Notes under the pieces: model-generated | Told to the model about the DNA's origin: nothing | What the model saw: only the letters and a program-made list of their open reading frames with translations | Databases searched by the model: none | Part shown: positions 7,177 through 14,981 of the stretch, one piece after another | Numbering within the stretch: position 1 is the stretch's first letter | Layout: each line of letters opens with the position of its first letter | Program-made: the position numbers and the translations under genes | Origin: UBA10210 sp964408425 | GTDB lineage: Archaea; Micrarchaeota; Micrarchaeia; Norongarragalinales; Norongarragalinaceae | Length of the DNA: 25,615 nt | Assembly (NCBI GenBank): GCA_964408425.1 | Contig: CAYOZI010000012.1 | Span: 1-25,615, forward strand | Direction: 5' to 3'

Positions 7177-7482
7177 TCAGCCCAAGTTCATTTCGATATT
7201 GACGGAAGGGGGGATTCTTATGCGCATTACTTCCCTCAAAACGCGGTCGTCGGCGGGAATCTCGATCAAACGCTTGTGAATTCTCAATTCCCAACGCTCG
7301 TACGTGTCCGAACCGTCACCGCACGGGGTTTTCCTCGTGGCGATGACGAGCTTTTTAGTGGGCAGGGGAATGGGCCCTTTCATTTGAACTCCGGCTTTTG
7401 AAACCAAATCCCGAATCTGGGCGCAGACTGCGTCCAAGTCCTTGCACTCCCGGCTTTCGAGTTTGATTCTAGCCTTGTTCAT
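7177..7482 (-). CDS. rps10: Ribosomal protein uS10
   Basis: The 101-aa protein matches archaeal uS10 along its length: an RIKLES opening strand (5-10), the GPIPLPTKKLVIATRKTPCGDGSDTYERWELRIHKR core (36-71), and the terminal I-P-P-S-V-N-I-E strand. uS10 is part of the small-subunit head and binds 16S rRNA with uS3 and uS14. It closes the str-type cluster after EF-1A, the usual archaeal position. Here a 125-base gap with a hairpin and T-run separates it from EF-1A, and a TATA-like sequence at 7497-7507 precedes it, so it may have its own promoter. ATG 7482 gives the normal length. Confidence 0.97.
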   Translation of the reverse strand: MNKARIKLESRECKDLDAVCAQIRDLVSKAGVQMKGPIPLPTKKLVIATRKTPCGDGSDTYERWELRIHKRLIEIPADDRVLREVMRIRIPPSVNIEMNLG

Positions 7483-7496
7483 TTGCGAAACAACCC

Positions 7497-7507
7497 TTTT
7501 TTATATT
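7497..7507 (-). promoter_or_regulatory. Possible TATA box before uS10
   Basis: The minus strand reads AATATAAAAAA, centred about 20 bases before the uS10 ATG. That is a few bases closer than usual for a leaderless promoter, hence moderate confidence. Confidence 0.35.
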
Positions 7508-7538
7508 CAAAACAAAAACGATTTTTTTGGAAAACTTG

Positions 7539-7580
7539 AAAAAACTCCGGACGCGCTTGAAAACGCAACTCTCAAGCGCG
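7539..7580 (-). terminator. Hairpin plus T-run after EF-1A
   Basis: On the minus strand the arms CGCGCTTGA (7572-7580) and TCAAGCGCG (7552-7560) form a perfect 9-bp stem with an 11-base loop. A TTTTTT run follows within about eight bases (7539-7544). It begins 27 bases after the EF-1A stop. Archaea mainly terminate at T-runs, so this could end or attenuate the EF-1A message before uS10. Confidence 0.5.
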
Positions 7581-7607
7581 CGGGAAGGAGGATTTCAAAC
7601 GGTTGAA

Positions 7608-8876
7608 CTATGCTTTTTTCGGAACCAGTTCCAAAACCACTCCTGCAGCCACAGTCTGCCCCATGTCGCGGATTGCGAACCGTCCGAGAGCCGGAAAGTC
7701 CGAATACTTCTCTACGCAGACTGGCCTGGTCGGCTTGACTTTCACGAGAGCAACGTCTCCGGTCTTGATGAAGTCCGGGTTCTTCTGCGCCGTCTGTCCG
7801 GTCTTGGGATCCTTCTTTTCGAGGATTTCCGTAATCGTGCACGCCAATTGCGCCGTGTGGATGTGGAATACGGGAGTGTAATTCTTTCCAATTGCGGTAG
7901 GATGGTTCAAAACCACGATTTGGGCGGTGAACTCTTCAACCACGGTAGGCGGGCTTTGCGGCGATCCAACGACACTACCCCTCTTGATAGCCTTCTTGTC
8001 TACCCCTTTGAGAGTGAATCCGACGTTGTCTCCCGGAATGGCTTGTGGAATCGACTGGTGGTGCATTTCAATGCTTTTCACTTCTCCAGTCAACCCTTCG
8101 GGCATTATGATGACATTCCCGGGCTTGAGTATTCCCGCTTCAACCCTTCCGACTGGAACGGTTCCCTGTCCGGTGATGGTAAAGACTTCCTGGATAGGCA
8201 AGCGCAAGGGCTTGTCGGTCGGCTTTTTCGGTTCAACGAGTTGATCGAGAGCTTCCAACAGCGTAGGGCCGTTGTACCACTCGGTCTTGTCGCTTTTCTT
8301 CGCGACGTTGTCCCCGTTGTAAGCGGAAGTCGGAACGAAAGGAATCTTGTCGACCGGATAACCCATGGGCTTGATTTTCGCAATCAACGCCTGCTTGGTT
8401 TCCTCGTATTTCAGCCTGTCGTAGTTGACGGCGTCCATCTTGTTGATGGCGACTATGAACTGCTGGACCCCTAACACTTTCAGCAAAAACGCGTGTTCGA
8501 TCGTTTGAGCCTGAACTCCCTCCTTCGCCGAACAAACGAGAACAGCCGCGTCGGCTTGAGAAGCTCCGGTAATCATGTTCTTGACGAAATCCTTGTGTCC
8601 GGGCGCGTCGATGATGGTAAAGTAAAACTTCTGGGTGTTGAAATCGCGGTGGGCGATGTCTATGGTTACCCCACGTTCCCGTTCCTCTTTCAACTGGTCC
8701 ATGACGAACGCAAACTCGAAAGTCGGCTTTCCGACTTTTGCAGCCTCTTCCTTGAGCTTCCTCAAGTCGTTTTCGCTCACTGCGCCGGTATCAAACAACA
8801 CTCTTCCGACGAGAGTGCTTTTTCCGTGGTCCACGTGACCCGTGAAAATCAAGTTCAAATGCGGTTTTTCAGCCAT
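7608..8876 (-). CDS. tuf: Translation elongation factor EF-1A (aEF-1 alpha)
   Basis: A 422-aa GTPase that delivers aminoacyl-tRNA to the ribosome. G-box motifs are complete: GHVDHGKST (13-21), DAPGH (90-94) and NKMD (145-148); the switch I region contains ERERGVTID (65-73). Domains II and III follow in the normal order, with VPVGRVEAG in domain II. Length is normal for archaea. Unlike EF-2 it has no intein although its P-loop has the same local sequence. The ATG at 8876 has a textbook ribosome binding site GAGGTGA eight bases upstream (8885-8891) and a TATA-like run at 8946-8954, so it has its own promoter. It is divergent from the agmatinase-like gene and separated from EF-2 by two plus-strand genes. 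Confidence 0.98.
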   Translation of the reverse strand: MAEKPHLNLIFTGHVDHGKSTLVGRVLFDTGAVSENDLRKLKEEAAKVGKPTFEFAFVMDQLKEERERGVTIDIAHRDFNTQKFYFTIIDAPGHKDFVKNMITGASQADAAVLVCSAKEGVQAQTIEHAFLLKVLGVQQFIVAINKMDAVNYDRLKYEETKQALIAKIKPMGYPVDKIPFVPTSAYNGDNVAKKSDKTEWYNGPTLLEALDQLVEPKKPTDKPLRLPIQEVFTITGQGTVPVGRVEAGILKPGNVIIMPEGLTGEVKSIEMHHQSIPQAIPGDNVGFTLKGVDKKAIKRGSVVGSPQSPPTVVEEFTAQIVVLNHPTAIGKNYTPVFHIHTAQLACTITEILEKKDPKTGQTAQKNPDFIKTGDVALVKVKPTRPVCVEKYSDFPALGRFAIRDMGQTVAAGVVLELVPKKA

Positions 8877-9124
8877 TTTTCAACTCACCTCTAAAATCAA
8901 TGCTTATGTTGAACGCGATTATCCTGCCAACCCACCACGAAAAATTTTTTTATGCTCAAACATTCTGAGGGAAATAGGGAAAAACCAAGCTTTTTGAGCC
9001 GCTAAATTCCCGAAAAATTAGCCATGATAAGCCTGTCAGCCAACTTTAACAATAATGCTGGGGGGCTTTAAAAAACCTTTCGCCCACTTAATTACTTTGG
9101 ACTATTCGAAAAAGGTGGGTTTCC
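8877..9124. promoter_or_regulatory. Divergent promoter region between EF-1A and agmatinase-like gene
   Basis: This 248-base stretch has no gene that I can support. The EF-1A ribosome binding site lies at 8885-8891 and its TATA-like ATAAAAAAA at 8946-8954 on the minus strand. The plus-strand gene has TTTAAAAA at 9067-9074 and GGTGG at 9114-9118. The middle (about 8960-9060) shows no tRNA, box C/D RNA or strong hairpin; it may hold regulatory sites. Confidence 0.6.
9067..9074 (+). promoter_or_regulatory. TATA box of the agmatinase-like gene
   Basis: TTTAAAAA on the plus strand, about 55 bases before the TTG start. A start about 25 bases downstream gives a leader of about 30 bases containing GGTGG. 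Confidence 0.5.
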
Positions 9125-10030
9125 TTGAAAAAGATTCTTTACTCCCTAGACCCCGAGAATTTCTGCGGGCTGGAAGAAAAATACACGGATTACGACAAGA
9201 GCAAAATCGTCGTTCTGCCGGTTCCCTTCGATTCCACCGCCTGCTCTTCGCCCGGGCAGAGGTTCGGGCCCGATGCGTTGATAAGCGCCAGCGCGGGGCT
9301 TGAGCTTTACGATGAGGAGATAGATTTTGACGTTTCGAAAGAAGGCATTTGCACTACGGAATTCATGGAGCCGGCTAGAGGGAATGTAGAGGACAACAAC
9401 GCGCGCATAAAGAAAACTCTCGAAGAGTTTTTGAACGACGGGAAGTTCGTCGTTACCCTTGGAGGCGACCACAGCATTACTTACGGAATCGTAAGCGCCT
9501 TCGCCGAAAGGAAGGAACTCAAGCCTTTTGCCGTTTTGCAATTGGACGCACATGCCGATGTGGCCGAGGATGCGGAAGGCTCGCGTTTCACGCACGCTTG
9601 CATAATGCGCCGCATTCGAGAAGAGTTCACGGACAACATCGTCCAGGTTGGCTTGAGAAGCGTTTCGAAAGAGGAGATAGATTACAACAAGCAAGGCGTT
9701 TTCCTGGCCATGGATTTGCGCAAAAACTTTGAAGCCAAAATTCCGGAGATAATCGCGGCGTTGAAGCATGAAAACGTGTATGTAACGTTCGATGTCGATG
9801 CTCTCGACCCGAGCGAAATGCCTTCGACCGGCACTCCGGAGCCCGGCGGGCTGCATTATTACGACGTTCTGGCGCTGTTGAAGGAACTATGCAGGAAAAA
9901 GAACGTAATCGGTTTCGATTGCGTCGAACTCATGCCGATTCCGGGCAACGACGCCCCGAATTCCGTCGCCGCCAAGATCGTCTACAAGCTTTTGGGGTAT
10001 AAGTTCAAGTTTAAAACCCCCAAACAGTAA
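9125..10030 (+). CDS. Agmatinase/arginase-family ureohydrolase
   Basis: A 301-aa binuclear manganese hydrolase. Metal-binding motifs are complete: GGDHS (113-117, H116), DAHAD (141-145, ligands D141, H143, D145) and DVDALD (223-228, ligands D223 and D225), followed by the loop PSTGTPEPGGL (233-243). The PEPGGL form is typical of agmatinases rather than arginases, so hydrolysis of agmatine to putrescine and urea is the best guess; a related guanidino-acid substrate cannot be excluded. The start is TTG at 9125, supported by GGTGG (9114-9118) six bases upstream; no in-frame ATG lies near the N-terminus. It is on the strand opposite to the ribosomal genes, in the place where EF-1A normally follows EF-2, with a peroxiredoxin gene seven bases downstream. 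Confidence 0.92.
   Translation: MKKILYSLDPENFCGLEEKYTDYDKSKIVVLPVPFDSTACSSPGQRFGPDALISASAGLELYDEEIDFDVSKEGICTTEFMEPARGNVEDNNARIKKTLEEFLNDGKFVVTLGGDHSITYGIVSAFAERKELKPFAVLQLDAHADVAEDAEGSRFTHACIMRRIREEFTDNIVQVGLRSVSKEEIDYNKQGVFLAMDLRKNFEAKIPEIIAALKHENVYVTFDVDALDPSEMPSTGTPEPGGLHYYDVLALLKELCRKKNVIGFDCVELMPIPGNDAPNSVAAKIVYKLLGYKFKFKTPKQ
10010..10016 (+). promoter_or_regulatory. Possible internal TATA box for a leaderless peroxiredoxin transcript
   Basis: TTTAAAA inside the last codons of the agmatinase-like gene, centred about 25 bases before the peroxiredoxin ATG. The peroxiredoxin lacks a well-spaced ribosome binding site, which fits leaderless initiation. Confidence 0.35.
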
Positions 10031-10037
10031 TCTGGGT

Positions 10038-10571
10038 ATGGTTAAGCTTGGCGGGAAAGCGCCGGAATTTTGCCTGAAAGACCAGCACGGGAGAAAGCAC
10101 TGCCTGAAGGATTACCTGAAAAAGAAAAAGATAGTCGTCATTTACTTTTACCCCAAGGACGACACGCCCGGTTGCACTATCGAAGGACAGCAGTTCAGCG
10201 CCATGCTATCTTCTTACAACAGGCAAAACGTGCAGGTTTTGGGAATAAGCCCAGATTCGATAGACTCGCACAAGCAATTCGCCAGGAAATACAAGTTCAA
10301 AGTAACCATCTTGAGCGACCCTGACAAGACGGTAATCAAAAAGTACGGGGTTTGGGGAAAGAAGGTTTTCATGGGAAAATCTTACGAAGGCGTTTTGAGG
10401 ACGACGTTCGTAATAGATTCTTACGGAAGGATATTATTCGTTTTCGAAAGCGTCAACCCCACGGGGCATGCCACGGAAGTGTTGAAGAAAATAGGAAAGT
10501 GGAAGAACGAGTGCGGAATGAAAGAGCTGGGAATGCCGTTAAACCCCATTACTCCGAAGCCGGGGGATTAG
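10038..10571 (+). CDS. bcp: Peroxiredoxin, BCP/PrxQ type
   Basis: A 177-aa thioredoxin-fold peroxidase. The active site is YFYPKDDTPGCTIEGQQF, with peroxidatic Cys C46, T43 and the later Arg in LRTTFVID completing the catalytic triad. In many BCP/PrxQ proteins a resolving Cys follows five residues after the peroxidatic one; here that place is Gln (Q51), so this is a 1-Cys type or uses another Cys (C12, C22 or the C-terminal one in NECGM). It reduces peroxides in the cytosol with thiol donors. A C-terminal tail of about 20 residues (LGMPLNPITPKPGD) is longer than usual. ATG 10038 follows the agmatinase stop by seven bases; the end converges on the EF-2 gene with only eight bases between the stops. 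Confidence 0.95.
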   Translation: MVKLGGKAPEFCLKDQHGRKHCLKDYLKKKKIVVIYFYPKDDTPGCTIEGQQFSAMLSSYNRQNVQVLGISPDSIDSHKQFARKYKFKVTILSDPDKTVIKKYGVWGKKVFMGKSYEGVLRTTFVIDSYGRILFVFESVNPTGHATEVLKKIGKWKNECGMKELGMPLNPITPKPGD

Positions 10572-10579
10572 AAAAAAGC

Positions 10580-13500
10580 TCAGTCGAGAAAGTCTTTTGC
10601 AGTAGGAGCGATTTCAGGCTCTCCCTTGCGTTTTCTGATCGACGCTATTGTAGAAGCTTGCAAAGATTGTGGCACGGGCTCGTAACCCAAATATTCATAG
10701 TACCAAGCAGCCCTTCCTTGCGAAGCGCCGCGTATTTCGTTCGCAAACCCGAACATCGTGGCGACGGGAACCTTGGAATCTATCTCTACAGCTTCACCCT
10801 CCTGGCGGATTTCCAAAACCTGGCCTCGCCTTGATTGTATTTGCGCGATGATGGCGCTCATGTAATCGACAGGCGAGCCTACGAACAGTTTTTGCTTTGG
10901 TTCCATCAAAACGGTTTTCGCTTGAAGCATTCCCGAGTAAATCGGGCGTTTGACCGCGGGAATAATCTGCGAAGGCCCTCGGTGGGCGGGGTCGACGTGG
11001 ATTGAAGCGTCGGTTAAGAGAACTTTCACTCCGACGCACTTTTCCTTCGCCAGAGGCCCTTCGTTCATAGCCTCTTGGAAAGCGTCGATTAGCAATTCCT
11101 TTATGTCCTGCAAATACTGGACTCCTTTCGATGAATCGATGAACAGGTTGTTGTTGAAAATGCACATGATGTTTTTAGACTCGTCCCTAGGCAACCCGGC
11201 GGCGAGCATTCTCTCCACCAGGTCCTTGCCTTTCATTTTATCCGTTATCCCCCCTTCCTTGAAAGCCTTCAAAACGCTTTCTTCCAGGGGCTTGACGTAA
11301 AGCTTGAACTTGTTGTGCTTGTTCGGCGATTTTCCTTCCAACTCCGGCCCTTCTCCGACGATAGTCTCGTGGTAAACGACGATCGGAGGAGACGTTTGTA
11401 TATCGACCTTCCTTTCGTTCCTTATCTTGTATTCGATGATTTCCAAGTGAAGCTCTCCCATTCCGGAAATCAAGTGCTCGCCCGTTTCCTGGTTGATCTC
11501 TACTTTCAGAGTCGGGTCTTCCTTTGCGATCCTCCTCAACGCTTCTATCAAACGCACCAGATCCCTAGGATTCTTCGCTTCGACGCTCTTCGTAACGACA
11601 GGTTCGGAATGGTGCTTTATCTGCTCGAAAGCCACCATTTCCCCTTCGCTCAGCGTCTCTCCCGCATACACTTCCTTCAATCCTATCAACGCGACTATGT
11701 TTCCGGGAGTGGCTTCTTCCACCAAAACCCTGTCCGGACCCATGTAAACCGCAATTCCCTGCAGCTTGTCGGTCCGGTATTGGGAAGCGGAATAAAGCTC
11801 GGTTCCTTTCTTCACGGTTCCTGAATACAAACGCCCTACTGCCACGTCTCCTGCATGCTCGTCGACTGCTATCGCAGTGACCATGAACGTCACTTTCCCG
11901 TTCGGGTCGCATGTCAACATTCCCTTTCCGTGCTCACTCTCGGGGTCTCCCTTCCAAATGACTGGAATGCGGTATTTCTGTGAAACGAGGGGAGAAGGCA
12001 GGTGGTTGACGGCCATTTCGAGGATGACTTCGTCGAGAGGCGCTTTCTCCTGCAGCCAAGTGTGGTCGCCTTTCGCGCAGTAATCGTAGATATGCTGGAA
12101 ATTGATTCCGAATTCCTTCATCGTAGTGTAGGAAATCGCCCACTTGTGGAAACCGGTTCCGAACGCAACGTTTCCCTTATCCACGGCAATGCTCCAATCC
12201 TGCTTGAACTCGGCAGGGCCGTAGCCTTCAATCAGTTTGTTGACTCCATTAATGATTTTCAGGAAGCGCTCTTGCATCTGCGCGGAAGTCATTTTCAATT
12301 CGTTGATGAGACGGTCTATCTTGTTGATGAATAAAACCGGCTTTACCTTTTCTTTCAGCGCCTGTCGCAATACGGTTTCCGTCTGCGGCATTATGCCTTC
12401 GACGCTGTCGATTACGAGAACAACGCCGTCAACCGCCCTCATGGCGCGAGTGACGTGCCCTCCGAAATCCACGTGACCCGGAGTATCGATCATGTTGATC
12501 AAATACTCTTCGCCGTGATACGTAAAGCCAAGGGAAATGTTGGCTGCTTTAATCGTAATTCCTCTCGCCTGTTCCTGAGGGTCGTAATCCAAAACCCTCT
12601 GCTCTCCGGCCAATTCGCGTGAGATTAATCCAGCGCGGGCTACTAGAGAATCGCTGAGCGTGGTGTTGTGCACTACCACGCCTTCGGCAATAAAATTATG
12701 ATTGTCTTCAACCGTGAAGTCAAACACTTCGTTTTCGAATTCTTCCGTAATGGAAGCCACTTCAATAAACGCCAGTTCTTCTAAGCAAATGGATTGCAAA
12801 AACTTGTTATCAAGTTTTGCGGCGACTTTAGACAATGAGCCTACGGTAGGTTTTACGCCTTTGGTTTCGTATTCGTAATAATTGTGTGAAACGCCGCCCA
12901 TCGAAGATTCTGCCCTCAAGGTTTTGAATGATTGTGAAGAGAAGGGGATAACGTCAAGCACGTAACTGCCGATTGCAGTTGCTTCTAACGCTCTTGCCTT
13001 GGTTTGCTTTTCAGGAAGGGCGAAACCTACGCGTTCGTTAAACCTTTTTATCGAATTGCCCGAGATGTAAAGCGTATCGCCTTGCTTTATTGAAGCTACT
13101 TGAAAACGCAGCAAAAGAAGTTGCACGTCTGAAAGCATTCTAGAGCTGGCTGAAGAGAGTGACACGGCCCTCCGCATCCGTTCAACCGTACCATCGCAAT
13201 CAAAATACCCTCTCAGGAACGAAGCTATGCACGAATCTGGCGCACGAAAGACAAATTCAGTTGCGTGAATCGAGTGGGATTTTTTTCCCGCGGAATATCC
13301 GAAAAGAAGTTCAAGAATTTTCAAAAGAGTCTTGCTTCCGGCGCTTACTTCCGGCGTGCGGTAGGAATAGTTCCTGTAAAAAGGGGTTATTCCGATTTTT
13401 TTTAATTCAGAAACAAAAATTTTGCCAAGCATCGGCTTTCCTACTACAAGCTTGTCCGCATGCCCATCTCCAAACAACAGGCCAGTCAAGTAAAAGAAGC

Positions 13501-14332
13501 CGTTGAAATCCTTGGGAAGAAGCACTGGTTTTGCATTCTTGCCGTGCCTTGCATTTTCCCCCCCTCGGTAAACCACGCTGGATATTCGGTCGTAAGCCAT
13601 TGACAAAGGAATTCCTAAGAGGCTGCAGAAGAGCAAAAAGTCCGAGGACCTAAACCGTTTTTCCTTAAAGCAGGCGTTCACACCTTCTTCACGCAAGCTT
13701 TTGAACAAACCGGCTTTTTCCCTCGCGTTTACAGAAAGCTTTACCACTTCCTTTTCAAGCCATTCATTAAAGTTTTTTTCAATAGTAAGGTAGAAAGTTT
13801 CTTTAGCGAGAGCTTGGATGAAAAACTCTTTCAAAACGGCTTCAGATGCTCCTTCAACGCGAATGTTCTTTGCACAAACTATGCTATCCCCCAGGGCGAG
13901 TTCTTCAGCCTTGCGGTCTACAAAGCCATTCTCTGAAAGAACGGTATACTTGTGTTCCGGCGTGGTTGAAACGCTAACGCCATTCCTGAACCCGATTCTA
14001 AGCGTTTTCCCGCCTTTAAGTTTCCAAGCGTGCGAAATCCTCTTTTTTTCCAGCGTACCAGTCTGCTTATTTAGTGAAAAAACTTGAATGCTTTTATTAT
14101 CCGCTTCAAAAACAAGTTCCTCACTGGTTTTCCTGGCTATTTTTCCATTACTTGCGAGTAGGTCGAAAAGCCTTTCCGCCGGTAAGATTGTTCCATCTGA
14201 AAGAATCAAGCGGGTATCGGGAGCAACACATTTCCCGTGGTCTACGTGCGCGACCACGCCCATATTCCTGATGTGGTCGGGCTTGCGCATGAGCTTTGCG
14301 ACTTCTTCAACGACAATTTCCTTTCTCGCCAT
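10580..14332 (-). CDS. fusA: Translation elongation factor EF-2 precursor containing an intein
   Basis: The 1250-aa frame encodes EF-2 interrupted by a 522-aa intein at residues 35-556. Removing it gives a 728-aa factor, the normal archaeal length. The insertion splits the P-loop: the N-extein ends AHVDHGK and the C-extein starts TTLSD. The rest is standard: EQARGITIKAANISL switch I, IDTPGHVDFGGH, NKIDR, and the C-terminal domain IV with VDPAHRGPSQ. The His of HRGP (precursor residue 1117, mature 595) is the residue modified to diphthamide in EF-2. EF-2 drives translocation and needs GTP binding, so splicing is required to produce an active factor. It follows uS7 by 38 bases and ends eight bases from the convergent peroxiredoxin stop. 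Confidence 0.97.
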   Translation of the reverse strand: MARKEIVVEEVAKLMRKPDHIRNMGVVAHVDHGKCVAPDTRLILSDGTILPAERLFDLLASNGKIARKTSEELVFEADNKSIQVFSLNKQTGTLEKKRISHAWKLKGGKTLRIGFRNGVSVSTTPEHKYTVLSENGFVDRKAEELALGDSIVCAKNIRVEGASEAVLKEFFIQALAKETFYLTIEKNFNEWLEKEVVKLSVNAREKAGLFKSLREEGVNACFKEKRFRSSDFLLFCSLLGIPLSMAYDRISSVVYRGGENARHGKNAKPVLLPKDFNGFFYLTGLLFGDGHADKLVVGKPMLGKIFVSELKKIGITPFYRNYSYRTPEVSAGSKTLLKILELLFGYSAGKKSHSIHATEFVFRAPDSCIASFLRGYFDCDGTVERMRRAVSLSSASSRMLSDVQLLLLRFQVASIKQGDTLYISGNSIKRFNERVGFALPEKQTKARALEATAIGSYVLDVIPFSSQSFKTLRAESSMGGVSHNYYEYETKGVKPTVGSLSKVAAKLDNKFLQSICLEELAFIEVASITEEFENEVFDFTVEDNHNFIAEGVVVHNTTLSDSLVARAGLISRELAGEQRVLDYDPQEQARGITIKAANISLGFTYHGEEYLINMIDTPGHVDFGGHVTRAMRAVDGVVLVIDSVEGIMPQTETVLRQALKEKVKPVLFINKIDRLINELKMTSAQMQERFLKIINGVNKLIEGYGPAEFKQDWSIAVDKGNVAFGTGFHKWAISYTTMKEFGINFQHIYDYCAKGDHTWLQEKAPLDEVILEMAVNHLPSPLVSQKYRIPVIWKGDPESEHGKGMLTCDPNGKVTFMVTAIAVDEHAGDVAVGRLYSGTVKKGTELYSASQYRTDKLQGIAVYMGPDRVLVEEATPGNIVALIGLKEVYAGETLSEGEMVAFEQIKHHSEPVVTKSVEAKNPRDLVRLIEALRRIAKEDPTLKVEINQETGEHLISGMGELHLEIIEYKIRNERKVDIQTSPPIVVYHETIVGEGPELEGKSPNKHNKFKLYVKPLEESVLKAFKEGGITDKMKGKDLVERMLAAGLPRDESKNIMCIFNNNLFIDSSKGVQYLQDIKELLIDAFQEAMNEGPLAKEKCVGVKVLLTDASIHVDPAHRGPSQIIPAVKRPIYSGMLQAKTVLMEPKQKLFVGSPVDYMSAIIAQIQSRRGQVLEIRQEGEAVEIDSKVPVATMFGFANEIRGASQGRAAWYYEYLGYEPVPQSLQASTIASIRKRKGEPEIAPTAKDFLD
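12665..14230 (-). mobile_element. EF-2 intein with LAGLIDADG homing endonuclease
   Basis: A 522-residue intein from Cys1 (CVAPDTRLIL, block A) to terminal His-Asn (GVVVHN, block G). Block B is TTPEH near residues 89-93 with the conserved His, and block F is VFDFTVEDNHNFIAEG (502-517). The +1 residue is Thr. Two LAGLIDADG helices are visible: YLTGLLFGDG (247-256, Asp 255) and FLRGYFDCDG (338-347, Asp 346), so the endonuclease looks intact. All splicing residues needed are present, so self-excision is expected. Hand counts on sample 60-base rows give 24 and 17 G+C in the intein against 30 and 32 in the surrounding EF-2 gene, suggesting a different origin; other intein rows reach 30. EF-2 inteins are known from other archaea, for instance Methanopyrus. 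Confidence 0.95.
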
Positions 14333-14370
14333 GTTTTCAAATCACTTCGTTAAAAATTAATTCAAAGCCC

Positions 14371-14976
14371 TTATCTTGCGCTTCTCGCCATCCTTTCGTT
14401 CTCGTTCTTCCTCTTGATCGCGAACGAAGCCTGGTCGTTTTGGGAAGCTAGGGCAATTTCGTTTGCAATCGCGTCGCTCAAGGCGGTTTTAGCATTGAAA
14501 GAACTGATGATTGCGGCCAAAGCCAAGTTTCTCAACGCCAAATCCAGCCTTCGTTGTGTGGAAACGTCGACTGCCAGCTGGTAGGAAACCCCACCGAAAC
14601 GCACGCGCGTAACGTCTTCACGTGGAGCGGAGTTGATAACCGCATCAACGAGAGCTTGAATCGGGTTTTTGCCGGTTTTCGCATGCACTACTTCAAAAGC
14701 TTTTTCGACCGCCTTCATGACGGTGGTTTTCTTTCCCTGAAGCCGTCCGTGAGTTCGTATAACGCGTCCTCCGGTCTTTTCCCCCGTCCCTCCCCGCATC
14801 AATTTATTCACAAGCCGCTCGACGATGTTCACGTTGGCTTTGGCGAACTGCTTGTTCGCGTGGCGGGCGAAAGAATGCGGCATGCCCAGGGGTTTGAGCG
14901 AAATGTATTTCGCCAAGCCCGGGTCGCGCACCGTAACGCCTTCGTAATCGTATTTTCCAAAAAGCTTTTGTTGCAT
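14371..14976 (-). CDS. rps7: Ribosomal protein uS7
   Basis: The 201-aa protein matches archaeal uS7, the primary assembly protein of the 30S head. It has the NIVERLVNKLMRGG block (50-63), the NPIQALVDAVINSAPREDVTRVRFGGVSYQLAVDVSTQRRLDLALR core (104-148), and the archaeal C-terminal tail IKRKNENERMARSAR (187-201). It begins five bases after the uS12 stop and is followed by EF-2, which is the conserved str order. ATG 14976 is the only sensible start. The N-terminal YDYEGVTVRDPGLAKYISL segment is the normal archaeal extension compared with bacterial uS7. Confidence 0.97.
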   Translation of the reverse strand: MQQKLFGKYDYEGVTVRDPGLAKYISLKPLGMPHSFARHANKQFAKANVNIVERLVNKLMRGGTGEKTGGRVIRTHGRLQGKKTTVMKAVEKAFEVVHAKTGKNPIQALVDAVINSAPREDVTRVRFGGVSYQLAVDVSTQRRLDLALRNLALAAIISSFNAKTALSDAIANEIALASQNDQASFAIKRKNENERMARSAR

Positions 14977-14981
14977 TTTTC

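Noticed and set aside
7527..8474. Long plus-strand frame opposite EF-1A
   Set aside because: It is antisense to a complete EF-1A gene and its translation shows no recognisable family; the frame follows from the codon bias of the gene beneath.
8960..9060. tRNA or other small RNA between EF-1A and the agmatinase-like gene
   Set aside because: No acceptor stem, T-loop or C/D boxes found; only AGCC repeats that look accidental.
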